Source: Paramecium sonneborni | Lineage: Eukaryota > Ciliophora > Oligohymenophorea > Peniculida > Parameciidae | Direction: 5' to 3' | Assembly (NCBI GenBank): GCA_905182985.1 | Contig: CAJJDN010000012.1 | Coordinates: forward strand, 1 to 64,000 | DNA length: 64,000 bases | Shown: in pieces, positions 23,028 to 35,592 of the stretch | Position numbering within the stretch: position 1 is the stretch's first letter | How the letters are laid out: every line of letters begins with the position of its first letter | Made by a program: the position numbers and the translations under genes | The notes under the pieces: generated by a model | The model's database searches: none | The model's input: the letters and a program-made list of their open reading frames with translations, nothing else | What the model was told of the DNA's origin: nothing

Positions 23028-23960
23028 TCAATCATTTTATGATTGTTAAGCAGGAGGAGGTTTAAGTTAAGGATCTAACATATGTCCATTTTCAATTTCT
23101 CTTTCTTATAATTATTAATGTGAATCAATCCATCTACCCTTTCCAAATTTAAGACCATTTTCAAATATTCCATGAAATTCTGATTTATCTGAATATTTCA
23201 TTTTACCAGGTCCATTTTTTAATCCATATTTAAATTCTCCTTCATATTCTCTTTTATCTGGCCATTTAAGTGTACCTAATCCATGCATCTAACCATTAAA
23301 CCATTAACCCTCATAAACAATTTTATTATAATATTTAAGTTCTCCATATCCACTATAAAGATCTTCAACAAAATCACCAGTATAAACACTTCCATCACTA
23401 TATATAAATTAACCTCTTCCATGTTTATGTCCATTATGAAATTCTCCTGTATAAATAGATCCATCTGGATGTTTCTCAATTCCATAATCATCATCTCCAA
23501 TAAATATTATTCCATTTGCATATGTATATTAATTACCAACTTATATATCACCATTTGGATAAATTATTCTTCCATCTAATAATGCATCATTTTACCATTC
23601 TCCTTAAATTATTGTACCATTTTATAATAATAATATTCCTAATCCATGTTTCTTACCATGAATCCAACATCCTTCATAAATATCACCATTTTCTAATCTA
23701 AATGGGGGATATCTTTTAAATTTCTTTTTTACAGTTTTCTTATCAAATTATATTCTATAATCTTCTGCTATCATATCATAAAATTCGGGACATAAAGTTG
23801 CATTTTTTGGCCTATCTATTTCATCCAATTTTTTCATTTTCTTCTCATCTTATTGATTCCTAAAAACTTAAAATCCTGATTATATTTTTTATAATCCTCT
23901 CTATATAGCATTAAAACGATTGTCATCAATCTCCTCATCTTATGACTGTCTATTACCCAT
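23028..23960 (-). CDS. MORN-repeat protein (310 aa)
   Basis: Intronless. From residue ~95 it is an array of about eight MORN repeats in the YEGxWxxGxxHGxGxLxxxxG register: IYEGCWIHGKKHGLG, IIQGEWQNDALLDG, YTGEFHNGHKHGRG, YTGDFVEDLYSGYG, YEGQWFNGQMHGLG, YEGEFKYGLKNGPG, FHGIFENGLKFGKG. The first 90 residues are charged and include MGNRQS, giving a possible N-myristoylated Gly2 followed by coiled-coil-like sequence. Repetitive coding makes shadow ORFs appear on the opposite strand. MORN arrays scaffold membrane or cytoskeleton junctions, and in ciliates many are cortical or ciliary. The partner is unknown. Confidence 0.9.
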
Positions 23961-24179
23961 ATTTTATTATTTTTATTTATCACAACCAATTTTATTTTAT
24001 AATTTTGTGTAATATTATTCCTATTTATTTTATTACAATAAAAACTATTTATGAAATTGTTTCTGAATAGAAAATCATTAAGTATATTAATTATAATTTA
24101 AGAAATTATAATATAAGTAATATGGTTTGTCTGGTACTAAAAATATCAATTTTTTATTTAATAAATATCTTTATATATA

Positions 24180-24952
24180 TCATTACTTTAAACGTATATC
24201 ATTATGATGTTTCAAATTTCTTTGAATTGAACTGGCTACTCTTTGTAATTCATCTAAATAGCTAAAATTTAATATCAAATATTACTTTCTTGGTAAAGTT
24301 TATAATTCACTTGCTGGAGTCAATTCTAATAAATTTTAGATCTCCACTAATCTTTAAATTGGAACAGAATTGCTTAATTATGTTCTATGAAAATAACAAT
24401 TCAATTTACCCTCTTTCTGGATAGAATTTTGAGGTTAAAGATCCTGATCTCACTAAACTATCTTAATTATTTCTATTTTAAGGTGATAAAAAAGAATATT
24501 TGGATCCAGATTAATCATAATAAGTACTTTTAAAATCTTATGCTCCTGTTGATAAATGAAATTTTCCTGTTTATTCTTGAGTACCAATCTATTGCATTCT
24601 AAATATAACTTTATAGTTAACTTCTTTTTTAATCCACTAATTTTTGCTGGGGAAGACTAAGAAACCTATTCAGAATTTTAAGTTGGCTTTCCAAATAAAA
24701 TATCTAAAGTGCGAAGAGTATTTTAATGTTTTTTAGGGCTATCTCTAGTCTATTAACCACCTTTTGGACTCAAAGGTTTTTATCCCAATTTTTCGAAATG
24801 GTTATATTTGTCAATGATGGAAGTTCGTACTTCACTTCTCAATGCATTATAATTTATCTATTTTAAACTATTAATAATACCTCTTTATTTGCAAGGGAGC
24901 TAGTATAAGAAGAAGGTTTTTCAGATATATCTGTCACATGAAATATCGACAT
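24180..24952 (-). CDS. Conserved-looking hypothetical protein (233 aa)
   Basis: Reads as 234 codons (stop included) after removal of introns 24858-24880, 24599-24621 (5' site GTTAAC) and 24385-24409. No family recognised. It is polar, with SPKGGQQTRDSP and SGSKYSFLSPQNR segments rich in Ser/Pro that could be phosphorylated. It ends in a helical stretch LILNFSYLDELQRVASSIQ. No signal peptide, membrane helix or zinc ligands are visible. The exact closure of the three-intron model supports it as a genuine gene. Confidence 0.6.
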
Positions 24953-25332
24953 TAAAATTTATTTATATTATATATATTTTATTTCAATATAATTTTAATT
25001 AATACTTATTTCCATAAGATTTACTTAAAAATAAATTTATAATAACATAATCATAATTTAATAAAAATTGATATTCAAGTGAGAACTTCTTAATACATCA
25101 TTTTATAGAAATCATTCTTTATTATTAATACATTTTAAATCATTTTTATTGTTCATTGTAGAATTAAACCTTGTTGAATACTTTTTATTTAAGCTAAGTT
25201 TTGAAATGAATTTTGAATTAATAATTCATAATTTTGATGAAAAGATTCCTTAAGTTAAATTTGGACATTGACAAAAAGATTTCTTACGAATAATCTCATA
25301 GAAAGTGTTTTTTTTAAAGAGATTACGTTAAA
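24953..25332. other. Divergent intergenic region
   Basis: Separates the minus-strand hypothetical gene from the plus-strand kinase. It may contain a short 5' exon of the kinase (an ATG at 25207 opens 21 codons before TGA). Otherwise nothing recognised. Confidence 0.4.
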
Positions 25333-26911
25333 ATGGAATGGATGAACTCAAAATTATCAAAAATACAGTCAGAATTTGACATTGTTTAAATGGTCATTAT
25401 GTAAAATAAAAAGAATACCAAAAAGGCATATACAATTATGATGCATGAGAATATCATAATTAAATAAAAGAAAGACGTATATCATTATATTATTTTAGGG
25501 TTCTTTGTGTTGGATTGATTATGAAAATTCCATCTTAAGTTTTATTAAAGACCCAGAATTTGGTGAAGGCATCAAGTTATAAAAATGTTTTGATGAGATA
25601 GAAATTTATGGAGAATTAGAAAAAATGTTACCATTAATTAAGAGATACACAATCTAATTAGAATTCACTTAATAATATCAATTTTTAACGAAGATTAATT
25701 CTTATGATAAAACTGAGGTTAACAATTTATTTTATAATAAATAGGTCTTTAGAATAAGGTCTAAAAAAGATAGAAATGATTATTAGTGTAAAATATTTTA
25801 TAAAAAACTGCTCAATCTCACTATGGAAAAATAAATTGAAAAAGAAATATATATTGTAAGAAGAATCAATGAGGAATACATACAAAAATATTTTGAAACT
25901 TTTGAAAATTAAGAATAAATAATAATAGTAGAAGAATTAATCATAGGTGGCAATTTTGATTCTTATTTATAAAAATGGCCATTATTGTCTGAGGAAAAAG
26001 CATCCAAATTTTTTTTTAAATTATTTAAAAGTCTTGCGTATCTACATTCAAAAGGGATAATGCATAGAGATTTAAAGCCAGAAAATATTGGATTAAGATT
26101 AAATGGTAACCTTGAAAATCCTTGTATTTGTTATTTCGGATTAGCAGACTTAGTAAGTTTAGAAAATGATTCTGATGAAGAAAATGAGACCCCAAGATAT
26201 TTATTTTAAAGATGTGGTACTCCAGGATATGTAGCTCCAGAAATTTTAAAGAATTAATAATATGATTGCAAAGTGGATATATATAGTTTAGGAATAATGA
26301 TGTATTATTCTTTAACAGGAAAAAAACCTTTCGATTCAGATGACTATTAATAATTATTAGAGAAGAATGAAGAAGGATATGTTGATATTTCAATTTTAAA
26401 ATTAAGTAAAGAAGGATTATAACTCATTGAAAATATTCTCAAAATTGATCCAGATGAAAGAATATCAGCTTAAGTTGCATTAAATCATTTTTGGTTTAAA
26501 ACAGAAAAGCTTTCAAAGTTAATGGAGTTTAAAGCTCATAAAAATATAGAAAAAATTTAATTTAAAAGTCTTTAATTTCGTAAAAGTTAATAAAACTCTC
26601 CAAAACTATAACCAATAGTTCTTTCTAAATAAAATATTGATTAAGCTTGTAGTAGTCCTTCATCACGTTAATTTTCTAATGTTAAAAGAAACTCTACTAA
26701 TCATAATCATAATCATCATTCAATTTTTCGTATTACTACATTGAATGGCAGTTTTAGTCCTAAAGAAGGTTCTTCATTTTCTTAATCCATTTATCAAAAT
26801 GGAAAACAAAGCGATATATCACCATCAATATTTGCAAAAAGTTAGAGACCTTAAAAATCAATAATCCATTTAATGCCAAATATATTCCCATAAAAAATAG
26901 AATAGAAATGA
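25333..26911 (+). CDS. PH-kinase with altered DFG motif
   Basis: 518 residues after removal of one 22-nt intron (25477-25498). Residues ~30-150 look like a PH domain (YTIMMHENIIIKQK, CWIDYENSILSFI). The kinase domain follows: VEELIIGGNFDSYL, KSLAYLHSKGIMHRDLKPEN, CGTPGYVAPEIL, VDIYSLGIMMYY, LKIDPDERISAQVAL. The catalytic-loop HRD is intact, but the Mg-binding DFG reads YFG (TAT for GAT near 26134). The loss of this Asp normally cripples phosphotransfer. The C-terminal ~110 residues are Ser/Asn-rich with an NHNHNHH run. The 3' 283 bases lie in the duplicated contig-end segment. It converges on the next PH-kinase. Confidence 0.8.
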
Positions 26912-27789
26912 AAAAAATTCAACAATAAATTGAATATATTTTTCGTTATTTTATAAATGGATTTTCTTAAAGAATTTATAAAAGAATATTTTGAAAGTAA
27001 ATAATTAGATATCATTTTATAATCACTCAATTCTGTTTGTTTATGAATCGCATTAAGATTTTCTAGTTTAAAAATATTTAGATTTTGGTCGAAAAATATT
27101 AACTAAATAATTAATAAATTATTACTTTCTGGCAATACAGTATTTTATTTAAGTTATCTTGGAAATTGTCTATCACTATCAATAGAGGAAGGTGATTATG
27201 ATTAGTTAAGACTATTTCCAGAATCATGAGAGAATCTACTTGAACTATGTTATTTATTCTCACTTCTTGGAGTTCTGATTTAAGATGGTTTCCTATTATC
27301 TTTAATTTTGAATGACAGGATCTTTGGAATTTTATTATAAAAAAATTAGTGTTTCAAAGCTTCTTTACAATTTAATCTTTTTGTGTAATCTGCATTTAAG
27401 CATTTTGTTATTAGGTCCATTAAAACCTAAGAACATTTTATTTGGGTAAAGTCTATTTTACCATAATAGTTTTTTTGTATCATTTTGTTTTTATCTTAAT
27501 CTTCAAAAGGATGCTTTAAAGTTACCAAAATATAAATTATTATTCCTAAACTATAAACATCAATATTTAAGAAATATCTTTTATCTTATAAAACTTCAGG
27601 AGCAACATAACCAATGCTTCCACATCTAGTAAATAGATATTTGCCATTTTAATTCCAATAATCTGCTAAACTAAAATCAATTAAGCAAGGTTATGTATTA
27701 TCAAGTGACATTCTATACATAATATTTTAAGGTTTAATATCTCTATGAAAAATGTTATTATCATGCAAGTTTGAAACACATTCAAATAG
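26629..27789. repeat. Contig-end overlap, copy 1 (1161 bp)
   Basis: This segment is repeated, apparently without a mismatch, at 27791-28951 at an offset of 1162. The two copies are separated only by a single N. This pattern is expected when two overlapping contigs are scaffolded without being merged. It carries the 3' end of the plus-strand kinase and a truncated 3' part of the minus-strand kinase. Confidence 0.95.
27023..27789 (-). other. Truncated duplicate of the minus-strand PH-kinase
   Basis: Identical to 28185-28951, the C-terminal part of the kinase at 28185-29693. It breaks off at the N. It should be regarded as an assembly copy, not a second gene. Confidence 0.9.
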
Positions 27790-27790
27790 N
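27790..27790. other. Single-N assembly gap
   Basis: One N joins two contigs whose ends overlap by 1161 bp. Removing the N and one copy restores a simple convergent gene pair with ~110 bp between stops. Confidence 0.95.
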
Positions 27791-28073
27791 ATAAAATATT
27801 GATTAAGCTTGTAGTAGTCCTTCATCACGTTAATTTTCTAATGTTAAAAGAAACTCTACTAATCATAATCATAATCATCATTCAATTTTTCGTATTACTA
27901 CATTGAATGGCAGTTTTAGTCCTAAAGAAGGTTCTTCATTTTCTTAATCCATTTATCAAAATGGAAAACAAAGCGATATATCACCATCAATATTTGCAAA
28001 AAGTTAGAGACCTTAAAAATCAATAATCCATTTAATGCCAAATATATTCCCATAAAAAATAGAATAGAAATGA
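27791..28073 (+). other. Duplicate 3' fragment of the plus-strand kinase
   Basis: Matches 26629-26911, the last ~94 codons of the kinase at 25333-26911. It has no start and is an assembly artefact. Confidence 0.9.
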
Positions 28074-28951
28074 AAAAAATTCAACAATAAATTGAATATA
28101 TTTTTCGTTATTTTATAAATGGATTTTCTTAAAGAATTTATAAAAGAATATTTTGAAAGTAAATAATTAGATATCATTTTATAATCACTCAATTCTGTTT
28201 GTTTATGAATCGCATTAAGATTTTCTAGTTTAAAAATATTTAGATTTTGGTCGAAAAATATTAACTAAATAATTAATAAATTATTACTTTCTGGCAATAC
28301 AGTATTTTATTTAAGTTATCTTGGAAATTGTCTATCACTATCAATAGAGGAAGGTGATTATGATTAGTTAAGACTATTTCCAGAATCATGAGAGAATCTA
28401 CTTGAACTATGTTATTTATTCTCACTTCTTGGAGTTCTGATTTAAGATGGTTTCCTATTATCTTTAATTTTGAATGACAGGATCTTTGGAATTTTATTAT
28501 AAAAAAATTAGTGTTTCAAAGCTTCTTTACAATTTAATCTTTTTGTGTAATCTGCATTTAAGCATTTTGTTATTAGGTCCATTAAAACCTAAGAACATTT
28601 TATTTGGGTAAAGTCTATTTTACCATAATAGTTTTTTTGTATCATTTTGTTTTTATCTTAATCTTCAAAAGGATGCTTTAAAGTTACCAAAATATAAATT
28701 ATTATTCCTAAACTATAAACATCAATATTTAAGAAATATCTTTTATCTTATAAAACTTCAGGAGCAACATAACCAATGCTTCCACATCTAGTAAATAGAT
28801 ATTTGCCATTTTAATTCCAATAATCTGCTAAACTAAAATCAATTAAGCAAGGTTATGTATTATCAAGTGACATTCTATACATAATATTTTAAGGTTTAAT
28901 ATCTCTATGAAAAATGTTATTATCATGCAAGTTTGAAACACATTCAAATAG
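27791..28951. repeat. Contig-end overlap, copy 2 (1161 bp)
   Basis: Same sequence as 26629-27789. This copy is continuous with the 5' half of the minus-strand kinase, so it is the copy to keep for that gene. Confidence 0.95.
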
Positions 28952-29693
28952 TGGTTTCATTATTTATCTTATTTAATTTTCATCAACAGGCTAATGCTTC
29001 TCTAAAATAGTTTATAAACTTTCGCCTTTTAATTCTTCTAAAATTAAGAATATCAATTCATCATCTTCAAAAATTTCAATTAAATTTGAAATATGGTGAT
29101 GATTGACAGTTCTTAAAATTTAAACTTCTTTTTTTAAGCTCTGCTTTTATTCTTCAGAAATCAAATTCTGTTTCTCATATATTTTTGCAACATGAACAAC
29201 TCTAGAATCTAATGAAGATTCTAATTTGAGAAACTATTGAATAGTTAACTTAAATACTGTGGCATTGCTTCCATAATAAATTGTTTAAGTTATTTTGTAT
29301 CTTCCTGGTATCTCTCTTTAAATACAATATTTTCTCACATACTCATATAATTACTAAGGGCTTTAATATATCTCTAAAGATGTTCCAGATTTTAGAAATT
29401 TCAAACCTTCAATTTTATTATTATTGTCAACAATTAATAACAATGTAGCATTTAAAATATTTATATATTTCTATAATAACAGTCATATATTATACTTTAC
29501 TGGAATATAAGAGGATATGCTATGAAAATTATAATAATTTGTTTTTCAATTTGCCGTCTTTTTAAATCAAATATTCTCCACTGAAATCTATAGACTCAAG
29601 TCCCTCAATGGGTTTGATGTAAAATTTGGAATGATCATCCAAAAAAGTGGAATAATTTTATCTTAACTTAAGATGTTTAGTAATTTTTATCAT
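28185..29693 (-). CDS. PH-domain Ser/Thr kinase with DFS motif
   Basis: 486 residues after removal of introns 29471-29495 and 28265-28287. The N-terminal ~125 residues resemble a PH domain (QFSQHILLYSSK, TLLLIVDNNNKIEGLKFL). The kinase domain has lysine in HVAKIYEK, catalytic loop NIFHRDIKPQNIM, LIDFSLADYW in place of DFG, CGSIGYVAPEVL, VYSLGIIIYILVT and KRLNCKEALKHQFF. HRD and the Asp of DFG are kept, and only the Gly is Ser, so activity is plausible. The C-terminus is Ser/Arg/Gln-rich. It is a relative of the convergent plus-strand kinase, with the same PH-kinase order. The 3' half is in the duplicated segment, but this copy is complete. Confidence 0.85.
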
Positions 29694-29842
29694 TTTTTGT
29701 TGTATTAATCTTAAAATAATAATGTTTTAATTCTAAATTTATATATTCAAGCTTAATCATAATTTATATATAATTAAACCTAGAAATACTTAGAATTAAA
29801 ATTGATATTTAAGTCTAATAAATATATAATTTTTGAATATAT

Positions 29843-32530
29843 ATGAATAATTATTAAGAAAAAATTGGTTTATTTAGCATCAATACTATTAGTCCAAAAG
29901 AATGGCAATTAAATGCTGATTTAGATATAGAACTTTAGGCTAAACCAATAGAAACAGATAATCTTGATCTTCTTTTAAGTCCTTTGACTAAAGTTTCAAA
30001 TCAAGCCAAATTATTTTTGGATTATGAAAAAAAATCACGTGTTAGTTAAATTTCAATGTTAGGAAATAATATGATGGCTTACTTTAATCTTAAAAAATTT
30101 TTGTAAAAACTTAGTAGAAATAGAGAGAATTTCAAAAAGTTAACTTAAAAACATTTAGATGTTATAAATGATTAAGCATCTGATTAAACAGTATTGTTGA
30201 ATAGTAACAAACATAAACCAAAGTTAAAAATCTTTGATTTTCCAACATTGTTATCTTAATTATCAAAAAAAAACTCATTACTGACAACTTGGAAGAGAAG
30301 CATGCTTGAAAATCTAAATAAAATTCCTTTAATTCATCCAGAATCTACCAAAAAATTAATATGGGATTATTTCATGACAACATTACGAATAATTTTAATG
30401 ATTTTGCTTCCTTTAGAAATAGCATTTTAACCAGGGATTGTATTTGATGCAGCATCAATATTTACTTCAGTAATGATTCTATTAACAATATTGGATATGA
30501 TATTACGTTTGAATACTGTTTATTATGAAGATGGTAAAGCAATTAATGATAAATGGAAGATATTTGAATTAAAAATCTAAGAATGTATCATATTTGATTT
30601 GATAGCAATATTTTCATTAACAATAAATTTTGGACTAGTTTTAAGGAGTATTTTGCCATCATACAGTTTATAATTTAAATATGTTTATGAAGTAATAAAT
30701 AAAAGTTAAGAATCCTCCTATTTAAGTAAACCAATTTAAGGTTTAATGAAATTAATATGGTTTATATTAACTCTATTAACAATTTTACATATTTTTAGTT
30801 GTATTTGGTTTTTAATAAGTAAGAATACAATTGGTGATAATTGGGTGAAGCATAAGGAAATAGAACAAAGTGAATGGGCAACATAATATATTGAAGCTTT
30901 ATATTTTTCAACTGTAACTATGCTTACAATAGGTTATGGAGACAGTGTACCTTAAAATTAAATTGAGAAATTAGTTTCAATATTATTCATTTTAATAGCA
31001 TGTTTATGGTACTCTTATGCCGTAAATACAATAGGATAGATTATTAATGAATTGACATATAATTCAGAAAAACGAAGATAAAGAATTAGAGTAATTAATG
31101 GTTATATGAGTAAGAGAAAGTTTCCTTATTCTTTATAATTTAAAATAAGAGAATATCTTAATTATAGATGGAAAGAAGAATAAGAAAGCGATATTACTTA
31201 AGAGGATAAACTTATAAATGAATTATCAAATGATCTTAAATAAGAACTTGAATTATTAGGTCGTAAGAATTTTATTGAAAAAAGTTAACTTTTATAACAT
31301 TTTTCTAATGAATTCAAACGATCTGTTAGTCTTCATATAAAAAGAATAATTATTCAACCTCATAATACTTTTTAAATGAGAAAAGATCCTTGGTTATGTT
31401 ATTTAGAATCTGGATAATTACAATTCTTAATGACAGAAATAAAAGAAGGTTAATTTTTATAAGAGTATGAATTTATAAATGATTCATAAACTTCAATTCC
31501 TTATAAGGCTATTGGTTATGTATCCTTATTAATCATCTAAAAAGATATTTTTACTAAGATTTTAAAAGCTCATCAAACTGATCATGAGAAATTTTCTCAT
31601 TTGAAAATGAAATTAAGTAGTGATTAATATGGACACCTATATGAATGTAAATGGTGTAGTACACATGGTCATTCAACAAATTGTTGTCCTTTAGTCTCAT
31701 ATAGATATGATAAAGAGATAATAATTAAGAAACATTGTTTTCCTAAGTAAAATGATAGAGTTTTTATTATACGAAATCGTATTAAAAATTATTTCAAATC
31801 TCTTACTGAAATGGAAATGATTTAAGAATATGTTGCATTTTTCTAGAGTGAAAAGCAACAAGTAATTTAAGATCAACTTAAAAAATAGTTATCTGATAGC
31901 CAAATTAATTTACAAATGTAAAGGAAATAATCTGGCTTTGAAGATGAATTTTAAGAATTTGGAATTAAACGTAAATCTATTCATGATAACAATGGTAGAT
32001 CACCTATTCAAAAATTAGGAAACTCTAATTTTGGACAATCAAATTTCTAATTTTTAGGAGTTATTAAACTTAAACAATCCGAATTGGAAAAGTCTTTTAT
32101 GTTAAAGACTATCTAACCTAATATGATTGAGGAAGAATAAATACAAAATATTAATGCTCTATACTTAAAATCAAAAAAAGAAGGTTAAGTAGATTAAGAT
32201 TTAGAAATGCTCTATCTAAAATATAATTGTCATCCTACTAAAGATTTTGATCATATTAAAAGTTATTAGCATTATTTACCAGAATTTAATGTTGAATAAG
32301 TAATAAAAAAGAAAAGAGAAATTTACAAAAGCTATTTTAAAGAACTAATTAGGTATATGTTTTATCCTTTCTTATATGTCCTCAAATTTAATAAAATAGC
32401 ACAAAAACGAAAATTAACAGGAAACTTTTAATAATTTGTAGATATTACGAAATTCAAAAAAGCTCTTCTTAATAAGAAAAGAAGATAAACTTCTGTGTTT
32501 CCTAATGGATAACCTTTGATTCAAAACTGA
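29843..32530 (+). CDS. Voltage/cyclic-nucleotide-gated-type K+ channel
   Basis: Intronless 895-residue protein. A long cytosolic N-terminus precedes six membrane helices (about residues 165-400). These include the S1-like LRIILMILLPLEIAF, the S5-like LIWFILTLLTILHIFSCIWF, and a pore with selectivity filter TMLTIGYGDSVP near residue 360, which marks K+ selectivity. S6 (LFILIACLWYSYAVN) and a C-linker follow, then a weak cyclic-nucleotide-binding-like fold that lacks the usual phosphate-binding cassette. Residues ~600-615 hold CKWCSTHGHSTNCC, close to a CCHC zinc knuckle. The EAG/CNG-type layout is typical of the very large Paramecium channel family in plasma or ciliary membrane. Confidence 0.9.
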
Positions 32531-33113
32531 ATAATATTTGGCACATATTTATTTCATATCTATTATATGCTCTCTAATAATTAAATAATTTAGTATTTCT
32601 TACATTCTTTCTCATTTGTTTAATTTAAGTAAAATTACGAGAAGATTTTGAGTTCTATAAGTCAAATTTTTATTTAAGAATTGTTTTTATGTCTTAATAT
32701 TCTTGTTTATATTAAAATTCTAATATAATAATTAATTAATAATCAGATTGAGTACATGCCAGTAAAAATATTCTTTAATTTGTTCCAATCATTTACTCAA
32801 CTTCATTGATTTAGAATATAAAGTAAAATTAAACAGATATTAATAGGGAAAAGAAAAAGAGGAAATAATGTAAATTTATCAAATTTATAAAGTTGGAGGT
32901 CATCTAACATGTTTATAAATTTAACTAATTTATGAGTGAGAATTGACTAAAATAATGAGCCAAAGAAAAGCTAATATGTTTTGATCTCAGATTTGTCTTA
33001 TGAAAAGAATTTATTTTATAATTTGATACTAAGTTTATAATTTTAAGATCTAGGAAGGTTTATAAGTTTAAGATAGTTTATTATTAAAAAAATAAATTAA
33101 ATATTCGTAAAAT
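32531..33113. other. Intergenic
   Basis: 583 bp of AT-rich DNA between two plus-strand genes. No coding frame, RNA or repeat recognised. Confidence 0.4.
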
Positions 33114-34291
33114 ATGATAAGCTGCTCATCACCTATTCTACCAAAAACTTGGAATAATTCTAACTAACTAATGCTAAGTTTAATTGCTCCCCCTGAAAAC
33201 CTTAGTCCAGAATATTTTAGTTCACTATTAAACCAGTAAGAATTTATCTTATAAAAGGTATGGACCTGTGTAATAAGTAAAAATTTTAAATAAATCCTTA
33301 ATGGATTTTAAAGTATTTGTAGAAATGGGTAATTCAGAGGCAGCAAAGTTAGCAAAACAATTTCTTGATTAACTTTCTTCGAATTTTGTTAAATGTTCAT
33401 ATTATCATGAAGATAAACTCATTTCATCTGAATCATCTAAAAATTACTCGTTTGACTCCTTAGGTGATTCAACTATTAGCCCATAAAAATACTAGCATCA
33501 GACTTCGTTAATTGAAAGTATATATTTATTCCATATATTAGGAGACTTAAAAAAAGACAATTAATAGCCTACTTGTATGAAAACATTGTCTATAAATTAA
33601 AAACCAACTAAATCTCCCTAATAATTGTAATCCACTAAGACTTTATGTATAAGTGGAATTAAAGGAAAATAATTAGATGCTAAAAAATTGTATAATATCT
33701 TTAGTAATTTCGGAAATATTGATAAAATCTTACTTATAAAGTAAAAATAATTAATTATTCAATAACTAGAATAAAAAATTTCGCTTTTGTAAAATATCTT
33801 AAAAATGATAATGCCATGTTCGTTTTCTAGAATTGTTAAAAATTAGAATTCTTTGATAGCATGATTTCAATTTCTTTTACTTCAGAAGATTCAATAGATA
33901 AACTAATTGGTCTTGATACTCTTTATTAAGAATCAGACTATTATATAGGTTCTGAAGAATCAGATAGGTATCAATATTGCATATTTGATAGATTTAATTG
34001 TAATAATAAAATGATTCTTTTACCACCAAGTCAAATATTGCACATCTCAAATCTTAAAAAGGTTTCTTCAAATGCTGAAACTATGTGGGATGTATTCTCT
34101 GAATTTGGTGTTGTTTAAGTATTTAATTATCTAATTATTAGGCTGTAAAAGTATTAAATACATAATTCAAATTCATGTGTTTAGTAAAGATGGAAACTCT
34201 TAAGCAAGCTTTAGAAGTTATAGCTCTAATGCACGATTAAGAGATTGATGAGAGAAATGTATAAATCTCATTCACAAAAACAAAAATTTGA
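33114..34291 (+). CDS. PTB/hnRNP L-like protein with RRM domains
   Basis: 367 residues after removal of introns 33236-33257, 33741-33769 and 34119-34141. RRM1 (~20-95): LMLSLIAPPENLS, LLNQYGPVQQVKIL, FKVFVEMGNSEAAKLAKQFL. RRM2 (~165-225): KTLCISGIKGKQLDAKKLY, FSNFGNIDKILLIK, NDNAMFVFQN. RRM3 (~275-367): ILHISNLKKVSS, VFSEFGVVQAVKVL, FMCLVKMETLKQALEVI. The RNP motifs are poor in aromatics, and the order matches the PTB/hnRNP L family, which binds pyrimidine- or CA-rich RNA and regulates splicing and translation. The spacers are Ser/Gln-rich. No other domain seen. Confidence 0.8.
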
Positions 34292-34543
34292 TCATAATGA
34301 AAAAATAATTATTTTTATATAATAAATTATAAAAAATTATAATTCTATAAATTTTTATAAAAAAAATAGAGATTTATCATTTTAATATAAAAATTATAAA
34401 GCATTATGTAATATAAATTTATTTTGTTAATTATTATAATGCAAGATGATTTGTAAAGTAATTAAATAAAATATGCTGACGTATGATTTTGCCATATATA
34501 TGTTAGAATCTAAATCTTTTACTTTAAATAATTCTAAGTTTTA

Positions 34544-35017
34544 ATGAATAACTTCCAACTCTTTGACAGCAGCCTCATTCTTTAACAACAACTTCTTATC
34601 TAACAGATGTTTATTTACAATCAAATGCTTGCTTAAAAGTAATATATTGCCTCTAACCTTTACTTTAGAACTAAAATGATATCCAAACCTTTACAAGAAC
34701 CTTTAAGATAAAAAGCAACTGATGAAAATGAATCCTCTTCTCCATCAATTTCAAAATTAGAAGAAACTCATTAAGTTAAACCTATGTCCTTAAAATCAAA
34801 CAAAAAATTAGAAAAATTAACTCAAATCAAGAAGCCCAAGAGATTAGATGATAATAATGTTGAGAATAAAGAACCTTCTTAAAAGAAAAAAATATTTTTA
34901 TCAATGCTTGATATCAAAGAAGCACAATATAAAAAGTATTTCAATCATTTATCAATTTAGATTCAAAGTTATCGAGATAGATCAACAAAAGAAGGCTGTA
35001 ATTTCTTCTCAAGATGA
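34544..35017 (+). CDS. Small basic hypothetical protein
   Basis: A 157-codon frame without introns. The N-terminal 45 residues are Gln-rich. The rest is charged, with clusters KKLEKLTQIKKPKRLDD and KKKIF that could serve as nuclear localisation signals, and an acidic-Ser patch NESSSPS. A shorter version starting at ATG 34676 (113 aa) is equally possible. No family recognised. Confidence 0.45.
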
Positions 35018-35592
35018 ACAATGATTATACTTTTTAAAATGTTGTATATTATAACAATATATATTATCTCAATATTATTCGTTATTCTATAATTCAAAAC
35101 TCATCATTATATGAATCAATATCATTTAGAGAATTTGAATAAAAAAAATGATTACAATTTTCAACTATATTCATTAATTTATACTCAATTTATTCTATCT
35201 ATCTTTTTGCCAAATGATACTTCATTTTGCTTAGATATTTTCAAATAATATTGATATTAAATTATACAATACAATATAGATTACAATAATGGCAATAATA
35301 AAATCATTTGATTTCTCTTCATTTTGAGTCTATATTATGAAATTCATTTTATTACCACATTTATATTTATTAGAGATGATAAATCTTATTCTTGGAAGGA
35401 ATTTAAATTTCATTTATACTGATATAGTTTTTAGCCACATTTAATCCTCTACTTCAATCCCTAATATAAAATTCTAGTTTTTTACAGATAGAATTCTGAA
35501 ATTTAAAAGACCAAAATGTAAAAATTTATGACTTAAAAAAATCAAATTTGAGAATATTTTTAAAGTTTATAAACTTAAAATAATTTTTATAA
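35018..35592. other. Intergenic with a short hydrophobic ORF
   Basis: ATG 35021 opens a 73-codon hydrophobic frame (IITIYIISILFVILQ) that ends at TGA without a clear continuation. It could be a 5' exon or chance. The remainder shows nothing recognisable. Confidence 0.3.

Noticed and set aside
23276..23701. Overlapping ORFs on both strands
   Set aside because: Repetitive codons of the MORN gene (minus) create open frames elsewhere; only the MORN frame makes recognisable repeats.
26025..26393. Minus-strand ORF of 122 codons
   Set aside because: Antisense of the plus-strand PH-kinase, whose HRD, APE and other motifs lie in the sense frame.
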